NCBI GenBank assembly: GCA_910585615.1
Contig: CAJUFO010000078.1
Coordinates: 1-21,060 of the forward strand
DNA: 21,060 bases
Direction of reading: 5' to 3'
DNA from: an uncultured Acetatifactor sp.
GTDB lineage: Bacteria; Bacillota; Clostridia; Lachnospirales; Lachnospiraceae
Shown here: one piece after another, positions 14,870 to 21,060 of the stretch
Layout of the letters: the number at the start of each line of letters is the position of its first letter
Numbering within the stretch: the first letter of the stretch is position 1
Position numbers and translations under genes: made by a program
Notes under the pieces: generated by a model
The model's input: the letters and a program-made list of their open reading frames with translations, nothing else
Told to the model about the DNA's origin: nothing
The model's database searches: none

Positions 14870-15220
14870 ATGCCAAGGAAACCAAAGAGGCCGTGTTCCT
14901 TTCCCGGATGCCCGAAGCTGACCGAGGGGCGTTTTTGTGAGGAGCATGAAAAGCAGGAGAACCGACGCTACGAGAAGTATGACCGTGTACGCCGTAAATA
15001 TGGAAGGAAATGGGAACATATCCGTAACCGCTACGCTGCCAAGCACCCATTCTGTGAGGAGTGCCAGAAGAAGGGATTGATGCGTCCAGTGGAGGAGGTA
15101 CATCATAAACTCCCGCTGGCGGAGGGTGGCACTCACGATGAGGATAACCTTTTGTCATTGTGCCGGACGTGCCATGCAAGACTCCATGCAGTGCGCGGGG
15201 ATAGGTGGCACAACCATTAA
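14870..15220 (+). CDS. Phage HNH endonuclease
   Basis: 116 residues from ATG 14870, with GGGAGGTGGAGG upstream; the frame stays open to GTG 14741 but has no comparable site there. An N-terminal zinc-ribbon-like set (C9, C14, C23, H26) precedes the HNH core: CEEC (62-65), EVHHKLPLAEGGTHDEDNLLSLC (76-98) and CHARLH (101-106). In cos phages of the HK97 type the HNH protein next to the small terminase is needed for genome cleavage at cos, and position here fits that role. The inference rests on family and location. Confidence 0.93.
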   Translation: MPRKPKRPCSFPGCPKLTEGRFCEEHEKQENRRYEKYDRVRRKYGRKWEHIRNRYAAKHPFCEECQKKGLMRPVEEVHHKLPLAEGGTHDEDNLLSLCRTCHARLHAVRGDRWHNH

Positions 15221-15330
15221 TTTACTGTGTGGACCTATGCTGCGGAGATTTCTTCCAGCCGGGAGGGGCGGGTGAAACCTCTGTAAGGAATCCGCTGGGA
15301 AACGGGCGTGGGGTGTTACGCATAAAAACC

Positions 15331-15418
15331 GGAAATCAAACGGGGGATTGCCCTGCCCTGATTTCCCGCAGATTAAAGGCTTTCAGAGGGCTGCGGCGTT
15401 TGATTTCCGCATCATTTT
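15331..15418 (+). terminator. Large hairpin with T run before the small terminase gene
   Basis: GGAAATCAAACG (15331-15342) pairs perfectly with CGTTTGATTTCC (15397-15408). CCGCAG and CTGCGG pair inside, directly stacked on the outer stem. GCATCATTTTTT follows, and a smaller GCGG/CCGC stem ends at the same T run. It would separate HNH transcription from terminase or act as an attenuator. The 222-base gap 15221-15442 has no supported gene. Confidence 0.6.
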
Positions 15419-15442
15419 TTCAAAAATAATCAAAGGAACGGG

Positions 15443-15985
15443 GTGAAAACGGTGGCAAAGGACGGCAGCGGGCGCGGCGGCGCAAGACCGGGCGCAGGGA
15501 GAAAACCGAAAGCACTCACGGAGAAGATTAGTGAGGGGAAAACAGCGGCGGTTATGCTGGAGCCTGCCGAGCTGGAGGGCGTGGATGTACCGCCCGTGAA
15601 GGATTTCCTCAAATCACCGCAGAAGAGTGGGCGGGAACTGGTGGCGGAGGAGGTATACAACGAAACGTATGCATGGCTGAAAGCGCGGGGCTGTGAAAAG
15701 CTGGTCACGGTTCAGATGGTGGAGCAATATGCCATGAGTGTTTCCCGGTGGATTCAGTGTGAAGAGATTGTTTCGTCCACTGGATTCCTGGCGAAGCACC
15801 CGACTACGGGAGCCGCCATCGCCTCCCCTTACGTTTCCATGAGCCAGTCCTATATGAAGCAGACCAACTACTGTTGGATGCAGATTTACCAGATCGTGAA
15901 GGAGAACTGCTCGGTGGAATTCCAGGGAAACACGCCCCAGGATGACGTGATGGAACGGCTGCTCCGCGCAAGGAAGGGCATGTAG
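15443..15985 (+). CDS. terS: Phage terminase small subunit, P27 family
   Basis: 180 residues. It starts MKTVAKDGSGRGGARPGAGRKPK, the basic Gly-rich N-terminus common in P27 small terminases, then a helical body with QMVEQYAMSVSRWIQCEEIV and ASPYVSMSQSYMKQTNYCWMQIYQIVKENC, and ends PQDDVMERLLRARKGM. It should bind the packaging site and load the large terminase. GTG 15443 was chosen, with AAAGGAACGG just upstream; GTG 15452 is possible. Normally the large terminase follows at once; here a nucleotidyltransferase and methylases intervene. Confidence 0.93.
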   Translation: MKTVAKDGSGRGGARPGAGRKPKALTEKISEGKTAAVMLEPAELEGVDVPPVKDFLKSPQKSGRELVAEEVYNETYAWLKARGCEKLVTVQMVEQYAMSVSRWIQCEEIVSSTGFLAKHPTTGAAIASPYVSMSQSYMKQTNYCWMQIYQIVKENCSVEFQGNTPQDDVMERLLRARKGM

Positions 15986-16030
15986 GGATACCTAAAACTG
16001 CCGGACATACGGAAATTTTGTGCAAAGGTC

Positions 16031-16058
16031 TTGATTCTTCATCAGCAAGTGGTATACT
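16031..16058 (+). promoter_or_regulatory. Promoter of the nucleotidyltransferase gene
   Basis: TTGATT (16031-16036), a 16-base spacer, and TATACT (16053-16058) with an extended -10 TG at 16050-16051. It is the best sigma-A-like promoter in the window. Confidence 0.7.
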
Positions 16059-16066
16059 GTAGTGAT

Positions 16067-16083
16067 TTAGCAAATTTTGCTAA
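16067..16083. promoter_or_regulatory. Palindromic operator-like site at the predicted start of transcription
   Basis: TTAGCAAA-t-TTTGCTAA is a perfect 8-bp dyad beginning nine bases after the -10 hexamer, so a bound repressor would block the promoter. The binding protein is unknown. Confidence 0.55.
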
Positions 16084-16126
16084 GTGGGTGGGAGGACTGG
16101 AAATAAATGAGAAGGAGAACAAAACC

Positions 16127-16798
16127 ATGCAGCATGATTTCCATTACATTTCCAAACATGACCCAAAGGTGCGGGAAGCCTATAAAGACATCCAAGCTAT
16201 TCTCAGGGAGGCACAGGACTTATTAAGGCCCAAGTTCACATTCAGGTTTGATGTTGTGGGCAGTTACAAAAGGAACATGATTACCTATGACAGCAAATCA
16301 AATGTGGGTTATGACTTTGATTTTAATATTGAGGTCAACGATGATGATGAAACATATAAGCCGAAGCAGCTAAAGAATATGCTCCAGAAAGCGATAGGCA
16401 CTGTCTGTGTGAAATACGGATATGATTACCCAGAGGATTCCACGCGCGTACTGACGATCAAGATGAAAAACAGGAGGGAGTCCCGCATCCTCCATAGCTG
16501 TGATTTTGCAATTGTGAATAATTGCATTGATGATGAAGGATATGAGTGCCAGGAATATATCCACTTTGACAAGCCGCATGGGAACTACACATGGTGTGAA
16601 CAGCCTGACGGATATTATATGCTGCCAGAAAAGATTGACTGGATTAAGGAAAATGGCTTGTGGGATGCTGAGATGCGGGATTTATACATCGAGAAGAAAA
16701 ATAAGAACGATAATCCGGATGTGCATTCGAGGGCCGTTTTTGCTATGGCTGTCCATGAAATATGCCAGAAGTTCGGGTTTTATGAAGATGAAAATTAA
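16127..16798 (+). CDS. Stand-alone nucleotidyltransferase in the phage late region
   Basis: 223 residues from ATG 16127; GAAGGAG lies ten bases upstream. It shows the polymerase-beta-type nucleotidyltransferase core: VVGSYKRN (G45, S46), YDFDFNIEV (D63 and D65) and CDFAIVNN (D126 as third carboxylate). All metal ligands appear intact, so it could transfer a nucleotide or make a nucleotide product; the acceptor is unknown. The base composition is clearly more AT-rich than the neighbours, and the gene has its own promoter, dyad and terminator. It therefore looks like a moron added between terminase and methylase genes. No effector gene typical of CBASS, nor a toxin-antitoxin partner such as a HEPN protein, adjoins it. 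Confidence 0.85.
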   Translation: MQHDFHYISKHDPKVREAYKDIQAILREAQDLLRPKFTFRFDVVGSYKRNMITYDSKSNVGYDFDFNIEVNDDDETYKPKQLKNMLQKAIGTVCVKYGYDYPEDSTRVLTIKMKNRRESRILHSCDFAIVNNCIDDEGYECQEYIHFDKPHGNYTWCEQPDGYYMLPEKIDWIKENGLWDAEMRDLYIEKKNKNDNPDVHSRAVFAMAVHEICQKFGFYEDEN

Positions 16799-16824
16799 AT
16801 AAGGATATGGCAGTTAAACCAATG

Positions 16825-16855
16825 CCGTCCAGCAGAGATGTTGGGCGGTTTTTTT
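16825..16855 (+). terminator. Terminator after the nucleotidyltransferase gene
   Basis: CCGTCC (16825-16830) pairs with GGGCGG (16843-16848), one G-U pair, followed by seven T. It lies 26 bases past the stop codon and ends just before the ribosome site of the methylase gene. Confidence 0.8.
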
Positions 16856-16877
16856 GTGCGATTTTTTGGAGGTGGAG

Positions 16878-18131
16878 ATGAATACCACGACAGATATGCA
16901 GCTTGTCCCTGTTGACAGGCTTGTACCTTATGTGAATAATGCGCGGACACATTCGCAGGAGCAGATCACAAAACTCCGCTCATCCCTGCGGGAGTTCGGC
17001 TTCATCAACCCGGTCATCATCGACCGGGATTTTAATGTCATCGCGGGGCATGGCAGGATTGCCGCCGCAAAAGAGGAAGGGATTACAGAGGTTCCGTGTG
17101 TGTTTGTGGACTATCTGACGGAGGCGCAGAAGAAAGCCTACATCCTTGCGGACAACCGCATGGCTCTTGACGCGGGGTGGGATGAGGAGCTGCTCCGCAT
17201 CGAGATTGAATCCCTGCAGGGCGCGGACTTTGATGTGTCGCTGACAGGTTTCGGAGAGGATGAGCTTGCGGACCTTTTTGCAGGGGAAGGGGATAAAGGT
17301 GTGAAAGATGATGGCTTTGACCTTTCCGCCGCGCTGGAAAAGGCGGCGTTCGTGGAGCGGGGAGACATCTGGACGGTGGGCAGGCACAGGCTGATGTGCG
17401 GCGATGCCACCAGCGCGGAGGACGTGGCGGCGCTCATGGACGGGAAGAAAGCAAACCTTATCGTGACGGACCCGCCCTATGGGGTCTCCTTCAAAAGTTC
17501 CGGCGGGCTTACCATCCAGAACGACAGCATGAAGGGGGATGAATTCTACAATTTTCTGTACAATTCATTTTTACAGATGGCGGCGCACCTGGAGAACGGC
17601 GGCGCGGCGTATGTGTTCCATGCGGACACGGAGGGCCTGAATTTCCGCAAGGCATTTGTGGATGCGGGGTTCCATCTTGCCGGGGTGTGCATCTGGGTGA
17701 AGAATTCGCTGGTGCTTGGGCGCTCGGACTATCAGTGGCAGCATGAGCCGATTCTTTACGGTTTTCTGAAGAACGGGAGGCATCCGTGGTATTCCGACCG
17801 GAAGCAGACAACCATCTGGAACTACGACAAGCCGAAGCGGAACAAGAACCACCCGACATCCAAGCCGCTCGACCTGCTCGGCTACCCCATCCGCAATTCC
17901 TCCCAGGAGAACGCCATCGTGCTGGACACATTTGGCGGCAGCGGCTCCACAATGATGGCATGTGAGCAGACGAACCGTATCTGCTGCTTGATGGAGCTGG
18001 ATGAAAAGTATGCGTCCGTCATCCTGCGGAGGTATGTGGAGGATACCGGGGATTCGGAAAATGTGTTTGTGGAGCGGGGCGGGGAGAAGATTGCGTACTC
18101 CGCACTTGTAAAGGAGGTGGAGGATGGATAA
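16878..18131 (+). CDS. ParB-like domain fused to DNA methyltransferase (DPPY type)
   Basis: 417 residues from ATG 16878; GGAGGTGG precedes it, and an upstream TTG-type start would lie within the terminator. Residues 8-130 form a ParB/sulfiredoxin-like domain (LVPYVNNARTHS, GFINPVIIDRDFNVIAGHGR, DNRMALDAGWDEELL). The methylase follows with DPPYGVSF (188-195) as the catalytic motif and LDTFGGSGSTMMACE as the SAM site. This order, motif IV before motif I, is that of beta-class enzymes, and DPPY suggests N6-adenine or N4-cytosine methylation. No cognate restriction gene is next to it, so protection of phage DNA or regulation is the likely role. It overlaps the next methylase gene by eight bases. 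Confidence 0.95.
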   Translation: MNTTTDMQLVPVDRLVPYVNNARTHSQEQITKLRSSLREFGFINPVIIDRDFNVIAGHGRIAAAKEEGITEVPCVFVDYLTEAQKKAYILADNRMALDAGWDEELLRIEIESLQGADFDVSLTGFGEDELADLFAGEGDKGVKDDGFDLSAALEKAAFVERGDIWTVGRHRLMCGDATSAEDVAALMDGKKANLIVTDPPYGVSFKSSGGLTIQNDSMKGDEFYNFLYNSFLQMAAHLENGGAAYVFHADTEGLNFRKAFVDAGFHLAGVCIWVKNSLVLGRSDYQWQHEPILYGFLKNGRHPWYSDRKQTTIWNYDKPKRNKNHPTSKPLDLLGYPIRNSSQENAIVLDTFGGSGSTMMACEQTNRICCLMELDEKYASVILRRYVEDTGDSENVFVERGGEKIAYSALVKEVEDG

Positions 18132-19959
18132 TGTAAATTTGACACTGGGGAGCCTGTTCGATGGCAGCGGGGGCTTCCCGCTCGCCGGGCTGCTGGCGGG
18201 AATCACGCCCTTATGGGCCTCGGAAATCGAGCCGTTCCCTATCCGCGTGACCACGAAGCGGCTGCCTTTTGTAAAGCATCTGGGTGATATTTCCCTAGTA
18301 GATGGCGCAGAGGCTGACCCGGTGGATATCGTCACGTTTGGTTCGCCCTGCACCGACATGTCGGTGGCGGGCAAGCGGGCTGGGCTGGACGGGAAGCAGT
18401 CCTGCCTGTTCTACCAGGCAATAAGGATCATAAAGGAAATGAGGTGTGCGACAGATGGAAGATATCCAAGGTTTATCGTGTGGGAGAACGTCCCCGGAGC
18501 CTTCTCATCCAACAAAGGGGAAGATTTCAGGGCAGTCCTCGAAGCGGTCTGCTCCGTCAAAGGCGGGGAGGTTCCTGTTCCTATGCCTCCAAGGGGGAAA
18601 TGGGCAAATGCAGGGAATATCGTGGGAAACGGATTTTCCCTCGCATGGCGCGTCCTTGATGCCCAGTTTTGGGGAGTCCCCCAGCGAAGGAAACGCATCT
18701 ACCTTGTCGCAGATTTTGCAGGCAGGCGTGCCGGGAAAATATTATTTGAGTCCGAAGGCGTGTCAGGGTATTCTGCGGAGGGCTTCCGTGCGTGGCAAGG
18801 AGCTGCCAGGGATACTCCGGCTTGCACTGGAAAGGCAGGCGGCATCTGCCTGAACGATCAGGGTGGGCAGAAGATGGATGTGACAGATAATATAACCTGC
18901 ACACTCCGTGCAGAAAGCCACCATCCGCCATGTGTGCTGGAACTGGCTGGAAATCCGATGCAATCACAGGGGGCTGGCAATGGAAGCACTCTCATGGCTA
19001 TAAATGCGGAAACGCCTAAAACACTGAAGATACGCTCTGGTTGTGAAGGTGGCGGTAAAGGCATTTTGATACAGGAAGATAAATCGGCGACGCTTTCCTG
19101 TAATAATGACCAGGCTGTGTTCGTGCCATCCGGCAAGGCGCATCCGGTACGGACATTTGGCATCTGTTCCAAGGAGAGCAACGCCATGAAATCAGATAAC
19201 CCGCGCAGCGGTTTTTACGAGGCAGAAACCTCCCGGACGCTGGACGCAAACGGCGGGAACCCATCCTGCAACCAGGGAGGGATTGCCGTGGTGGAGCCGG
19301 AGGGGATGTCGGCGTTCCACATCAACCAGCGGGACGAGGTCATCGACCTGCATGGGAAGTCCGGGGCATTGATGGCGACCCGGAACATGCAGATGCAGAC
19401 CTTCGTCCTACAGGGCTCCATGATTGGGCGGGACGACGGGAACAGGCCGCAGGGCAGCGGCATCAATGAGGATGTGGCTTTTTCACTCACGGCCGCAGAC
19501 CGGCACGCCGTGGCGCAGCCGACCTACTGCACCAGCAAGAATTCCCATTTCACGCGGGCGGAGAAGGAGCTGGCGAACACGCTGGTGGCTACTGATTATA
19601 AGGACCCGCCCGTCATCAATGATGTGAGGGCGGAGCCGGACTACATCGTAAGGAGGCTGACGCCTACGGAATGTGCAAGGCTCCAGGGCTTCCCGGACTG
19701 GTGGTGTGGCGGTCTTGGCACTGAGGACCCCACAGAGGGTGAGCTGGCGTTCTGGCGGGAGGTGTTCGAGACCCACCGGAAGATCATGGGGATTTCCAAA
19801 AAGCCGAAAACCGACAGGCAGATACTGAAATGGTTGAAAGACCCGCATTCCGATTCGGCGGAATACCGTATGTGGGGGAACGGCATCGCGCTGCCGAACG
19901 CATATTTTGTGCTTGCGGGCATTGTGTACTACGCCCAGTTCCCGGACTTTTTATTGTGA
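18124..19959 (+). CDS. dcm: Phage DNA cytosine-C5 methyltransferase with internal repeats
   Basis: 611 residues, much longer than most C5 methylases. Motif I LGSLFDGSGGFPLAG (8-22), motif IV GSPC with catalytic C76, motif VI ENV (121-123), motif VIII QFWGVPQRRKRIYLVA, then a long target-recognition region, and motifs IX/X RRLTPTECARLQGFPDWW and GNGIALPNAYFVLAG at the end. The middle (about 250-500) is a run of degenerate units of roughly 25 residues, each with a TL or SL core such as CTLRAESHHPP, RTLDANGG, FSLTAADRH and NTLVATDYKDPP. It is translated with the preceding methylase through an overlap; GGAGGTGGAGG sits before ATG 18124. It probably shields phage DNA from host restriction. Confidence 0.96.
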   Translation: MDNVNLTLGSLFDGSGGFPLAGLLAGITPLWASEIEPFPIRVTTKRLPFVKHLGDISLVDGAEADPVDIVTFGSPCTDMSVAGKRAGLDGKQSCLFYQAIRIIKEMRCATDGRYPRFIVWENVPGAFSSNKGEDFRAVLEAVCSVKGGEVPVPMPPRGKWANAGNIVGNGFSLAWRVLDAQFWGVPQRRKRIYLVADFAGRRAGKILFESEGVSGYSAEGFRAWQGAARDTPACTGKAGGICLNDQGGQKMDVTDNITCTLRAESHHPPCVLELAGNPMQSQGAGNGSTLMAINAETPKTLKIRSGCEGGGKGILIQEDKSATLSCNNDQAVFVPSGKAHPVRTFGICSKESNAMKSDNPRSGFYEAETSRTLDANGGNPSCNQGGIAVVEPEGMSAFHINQRDEVIDLHGKSGALMATRNMQMQTFVLQGSMIGRDDGNRPQGSGINEDVAFSLTAADRHAVAQPTYCTSKNSHFTRAEKELANTLVATDYKDPPVINDVRAEPDYIVRRLTPTECARLQGFPDWWCGGLGTEDPTEGELAFWREVFETHRKIMGISKKPKTDRQILKWLKDPHSDSAEYRMWGNGIALPNAYFVLAGIVYYAQFPDFLL

Positions 19960-20040
19960 CATTTTTCCTGCGGTTTCCCTTGCTATTTTTACCACTTTGA
20001 GTGATTAATGTAGTACCACAAAAAAAGGAGGGCAAACAGT

Positions 20041-20901
20041 ATGGAAAGAAGATTCAACGTGACAGGGGAACGCAGGAAAGAGATGGTAAAGGTCATTTCC
20101 GGGATCGTCGGGATGAAGGCGGTCTACATGAGGATGCCGACCTGCGCATACACAATCAGCAACTTCACGGTCAGCAAAGAAGGGGCGCTGGCATGGGATG
20201 AACGCAGCAGCGGGGAACTGGTGGAAAAAGTCCTGGCAGGGCTGGCGCAGGCAGGGTTTACGGCAGAGCTGGAAGAGACAGCAGAGACGCAGGCGGAGCC
20301 GGAAGATTCCGTAGAAGAAGCGGCGGAGCCGCAGGAAACCGCAGAGCCGCAGGATTCCGCAGAAACTACGGCGGAAGGACCGGGAGCAGCCGCAGAGGAA
20401 CCGGCCACAGATGCGCCGGAGACGGCGGCAGGGGAAGAAACCGTCCAGGCAGAACCGCAGGAGGAGGGCATCAGGCTTACGGTGTCGCTGCCGAGGGAGT
20501 CCTTCACGGACGCCGCCCTGGAGAACCTGCACAGGCTGGTGGACGCCAAGGCCGCCCTGATCAAAAAGGCGCTGGCGGTTGAAAGCCTCCCGGTTGAGGC
20601 GGATGAGGAGAAGGTCTCCTTCCCCTGGTTCGCGGACGGGCAGGATGGCGATGCGGCGAAGGCATACACGCATTTCATCACCGCCCTCTGCGACATGGCG
20701 CGGAAGCAGAAGCGCGTCACGGCGAAGGAACGGTCGGCGGACAACGAGAAATATGCCTTCCGGTGCTTCCTGCTCCGGCTCGGATTCATCGGGGAGGAAT
20801 ACAAAAACGAGAGGAAGGTCCTGCTGAAGAACCTCTCCGGCAACGGCAGTTTCAAGAGCGGGGCAGGGAAGGGGGCGGCAGACAATGACATTTCCGAGTA
20901 G
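20041..20901 (+). CDS. Conserved phage protein of the 'virulence-related' type
   Basis: 286 residues. Three parts: an N-terminal domain (1-75; MERRFNVTGERRKEMVKVISGI...MPTCAYTISNFTV), an acidic Ala/Glu/Pro linker (about 76-142) with near repeats AEPQETAEPQDSAE, and a C-terminal helical domain with VSFPWFADGQD, KAYTHFITALCDMARKQKRVTAKE and NEKYAFRCFLLRLGFIG. I recall similar proteins labelled 'virulence-related' in Clostridia prophages, but the label carries no tested function. AAAAAAAGGAGGGC precedes the ATG. Eighty-one bases with no clear promoter separate it from the methylase gene. The 3' end overlaps DUF4314 by 17 bases. Confidence 0.85.
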   Translation: MERRFNVTGERRKEMVKVISGIVGMKAVYMRMPTCAYTISNFTVSKEGALAWDERSSGELVEKVLAGLAQAGFTAELEETAETQAEPEDSVEEAAEPQETAEPQDSAETTAEGPGAAAEEPATDAPETAAGEETVQAEPQEEGIRLTVSLPRESFTDAALENLHRLVDAKAALIKKALAVESLPVEADEEKVSFPWFADGQDGDAAKAYTHFITALCDMARKQKRVTAKERSADNEKYAFRCFLLRLGFIGEEYKNERKVLLKNLSGNGSFKSGAGKGAADNDISE

Positions 20902-21060
20902 GGAGGTTGTGGAGCGCGTCCGCAGGGAGTACCCTGCGGGGACGCGGGTGGCCCTGGTCAGGATGGAAGACGAACAGGCCCCGCCGACCGGGACAGAGGG
21001 CGTGGTGGAAGGTGTGGACGACACGGCTTCTTTGATGGTCCGCTGGAGCAACGGCTCCCA
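20885..21060 (+). CDS. DUF4314 protein, cut by the window edge
   Basis: 58 complete codons are visible: MTFPSREVVERVRREYP, then AGTRVALVRMED and GTEGVVEGVDDTASLMVRWSNGS. This matches the DUF4314 family, small proteins (about 70-100 residues) in Firmicutes phages and mobile elements with a beta-barrel-like 'G..G.V..VD..G...V.WDNGS' pattern. The function is unknown. Its start lies inside the end of the previous gene, so the two are probably translated together. The 3' end is outside the window. Confidence 0.85.
   Translation, partial: MTFPSREVVERVRREYPAGTRVALVRMEDEQAPPTGTEGVVEGVDDTASLMVRWSNGS

Noticed and set aside
15205..15429. 74-codon frame after the HNH gene
   Set aside because: Begins inside the HNH gene, no ribosome site, and runs through the terminator-like hairpin.
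16127..16798. Reading the nucleotidyltransferase as a CBASS cyclase
   Set aside because: No adjacent effector, Cap2/Cap3, or transmembrane gene; the fold core alone is shared by many unrelated nucleotidyltransferases.
20005..21051. 348-codon minus-strand open frame
   Set aside because: Antisense shadow of the 'virulence-related' gene and DUF4314, Arg/Leu/Cys/Pro-rich and without motifs.
1..21060. CRISPR arrays, tRNA or rRNA genes, integrase, insertion sequence transposase
   Set aside because: I looked for direct-repeat/spacer patterns, tRNA-like cloverleafs and recombinase motifs on both strands and saw none.

Overview
The window looks like chromosomal or mobile DNA from a gut Clostridia bacterium, probably Lachnospiraceae. 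The basis is AGGAGG-type ribosome sites, Clostridia-type phage protein families and overall gene style; no rRNA, tRNA or other phylogenetic marker is present. It falls into two compositional parts. Bases 1 to about 4900 are AT-rich and carry a type I restriction subunit gene (hsdR) that has lost its 5' end, a roughly 500-base stretch full of hairpins, and a small helix-turn-helix gene. From about 4937 to the right edge the DNA is GC-rich and holds the replication, packaging-entry and methylation modules of a tailed-phage (siphovirus-like) prophage. No integrase, lysogeny repressor, attachment site, large terminase or structural gene is visible, so neither prophage end can be placed.

The phage replication genes form two divergent blocks. 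Leftward (9405 to 4937) run a small protein, an 'rrp5-like' phage protein, DUF2800 (Cas4-like nuclease fold), DUF2815 (gp2.5-like ssDNA-binding protein), a 44-residue one-span membrane protein and a family A DNA polymerase. Rightward (about 9690 to 14196) run DUF4406, a primase/SF3 helicase, a VRR-NUC nuclease and an SNF2-like helicase. The 270-base gap between the blocks carries three copies of a 33-bp bipartite repeat and a GC-rich hairpin. It is the best candidate for a divergent control region or replication origin.

The late switch follows: a sigma-region-4/ArpU-like regulator (14272-14730), an extended -10 promoter with a strong leader hairpin, an HNH endonuclease, a structured non-coding gap that may hold cos and ends in a terminator, and a P27-type small terminase. 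The large terminase does not follow. Instead there is an AT-rich nucleotidyltransferase gene with its own promoter, a palindromic operator-like site and a terminator (a moron-like unit). Then come two overlapping orphan methyltransferase genes (ParB-like domain plus DPPY methylase, and a cytosine-C5 methylase with an internal degenerate repeat array), a 'virulence-related' phage protein with an acidic low-complexity linker, and a DUF4314 gene cut by the window edge.

The least explained part is 3840-4330. Several nested or tandem perfect hairpins lie between the hsdR terminator and a small HTH gene, and some arms can pair in mutually exclusive ways that would hide or expose the HTH gene's ribosome-binding site. 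It could be a structured RNA, a leader switch, or a DNA-level element such as a transfer or replication origin.
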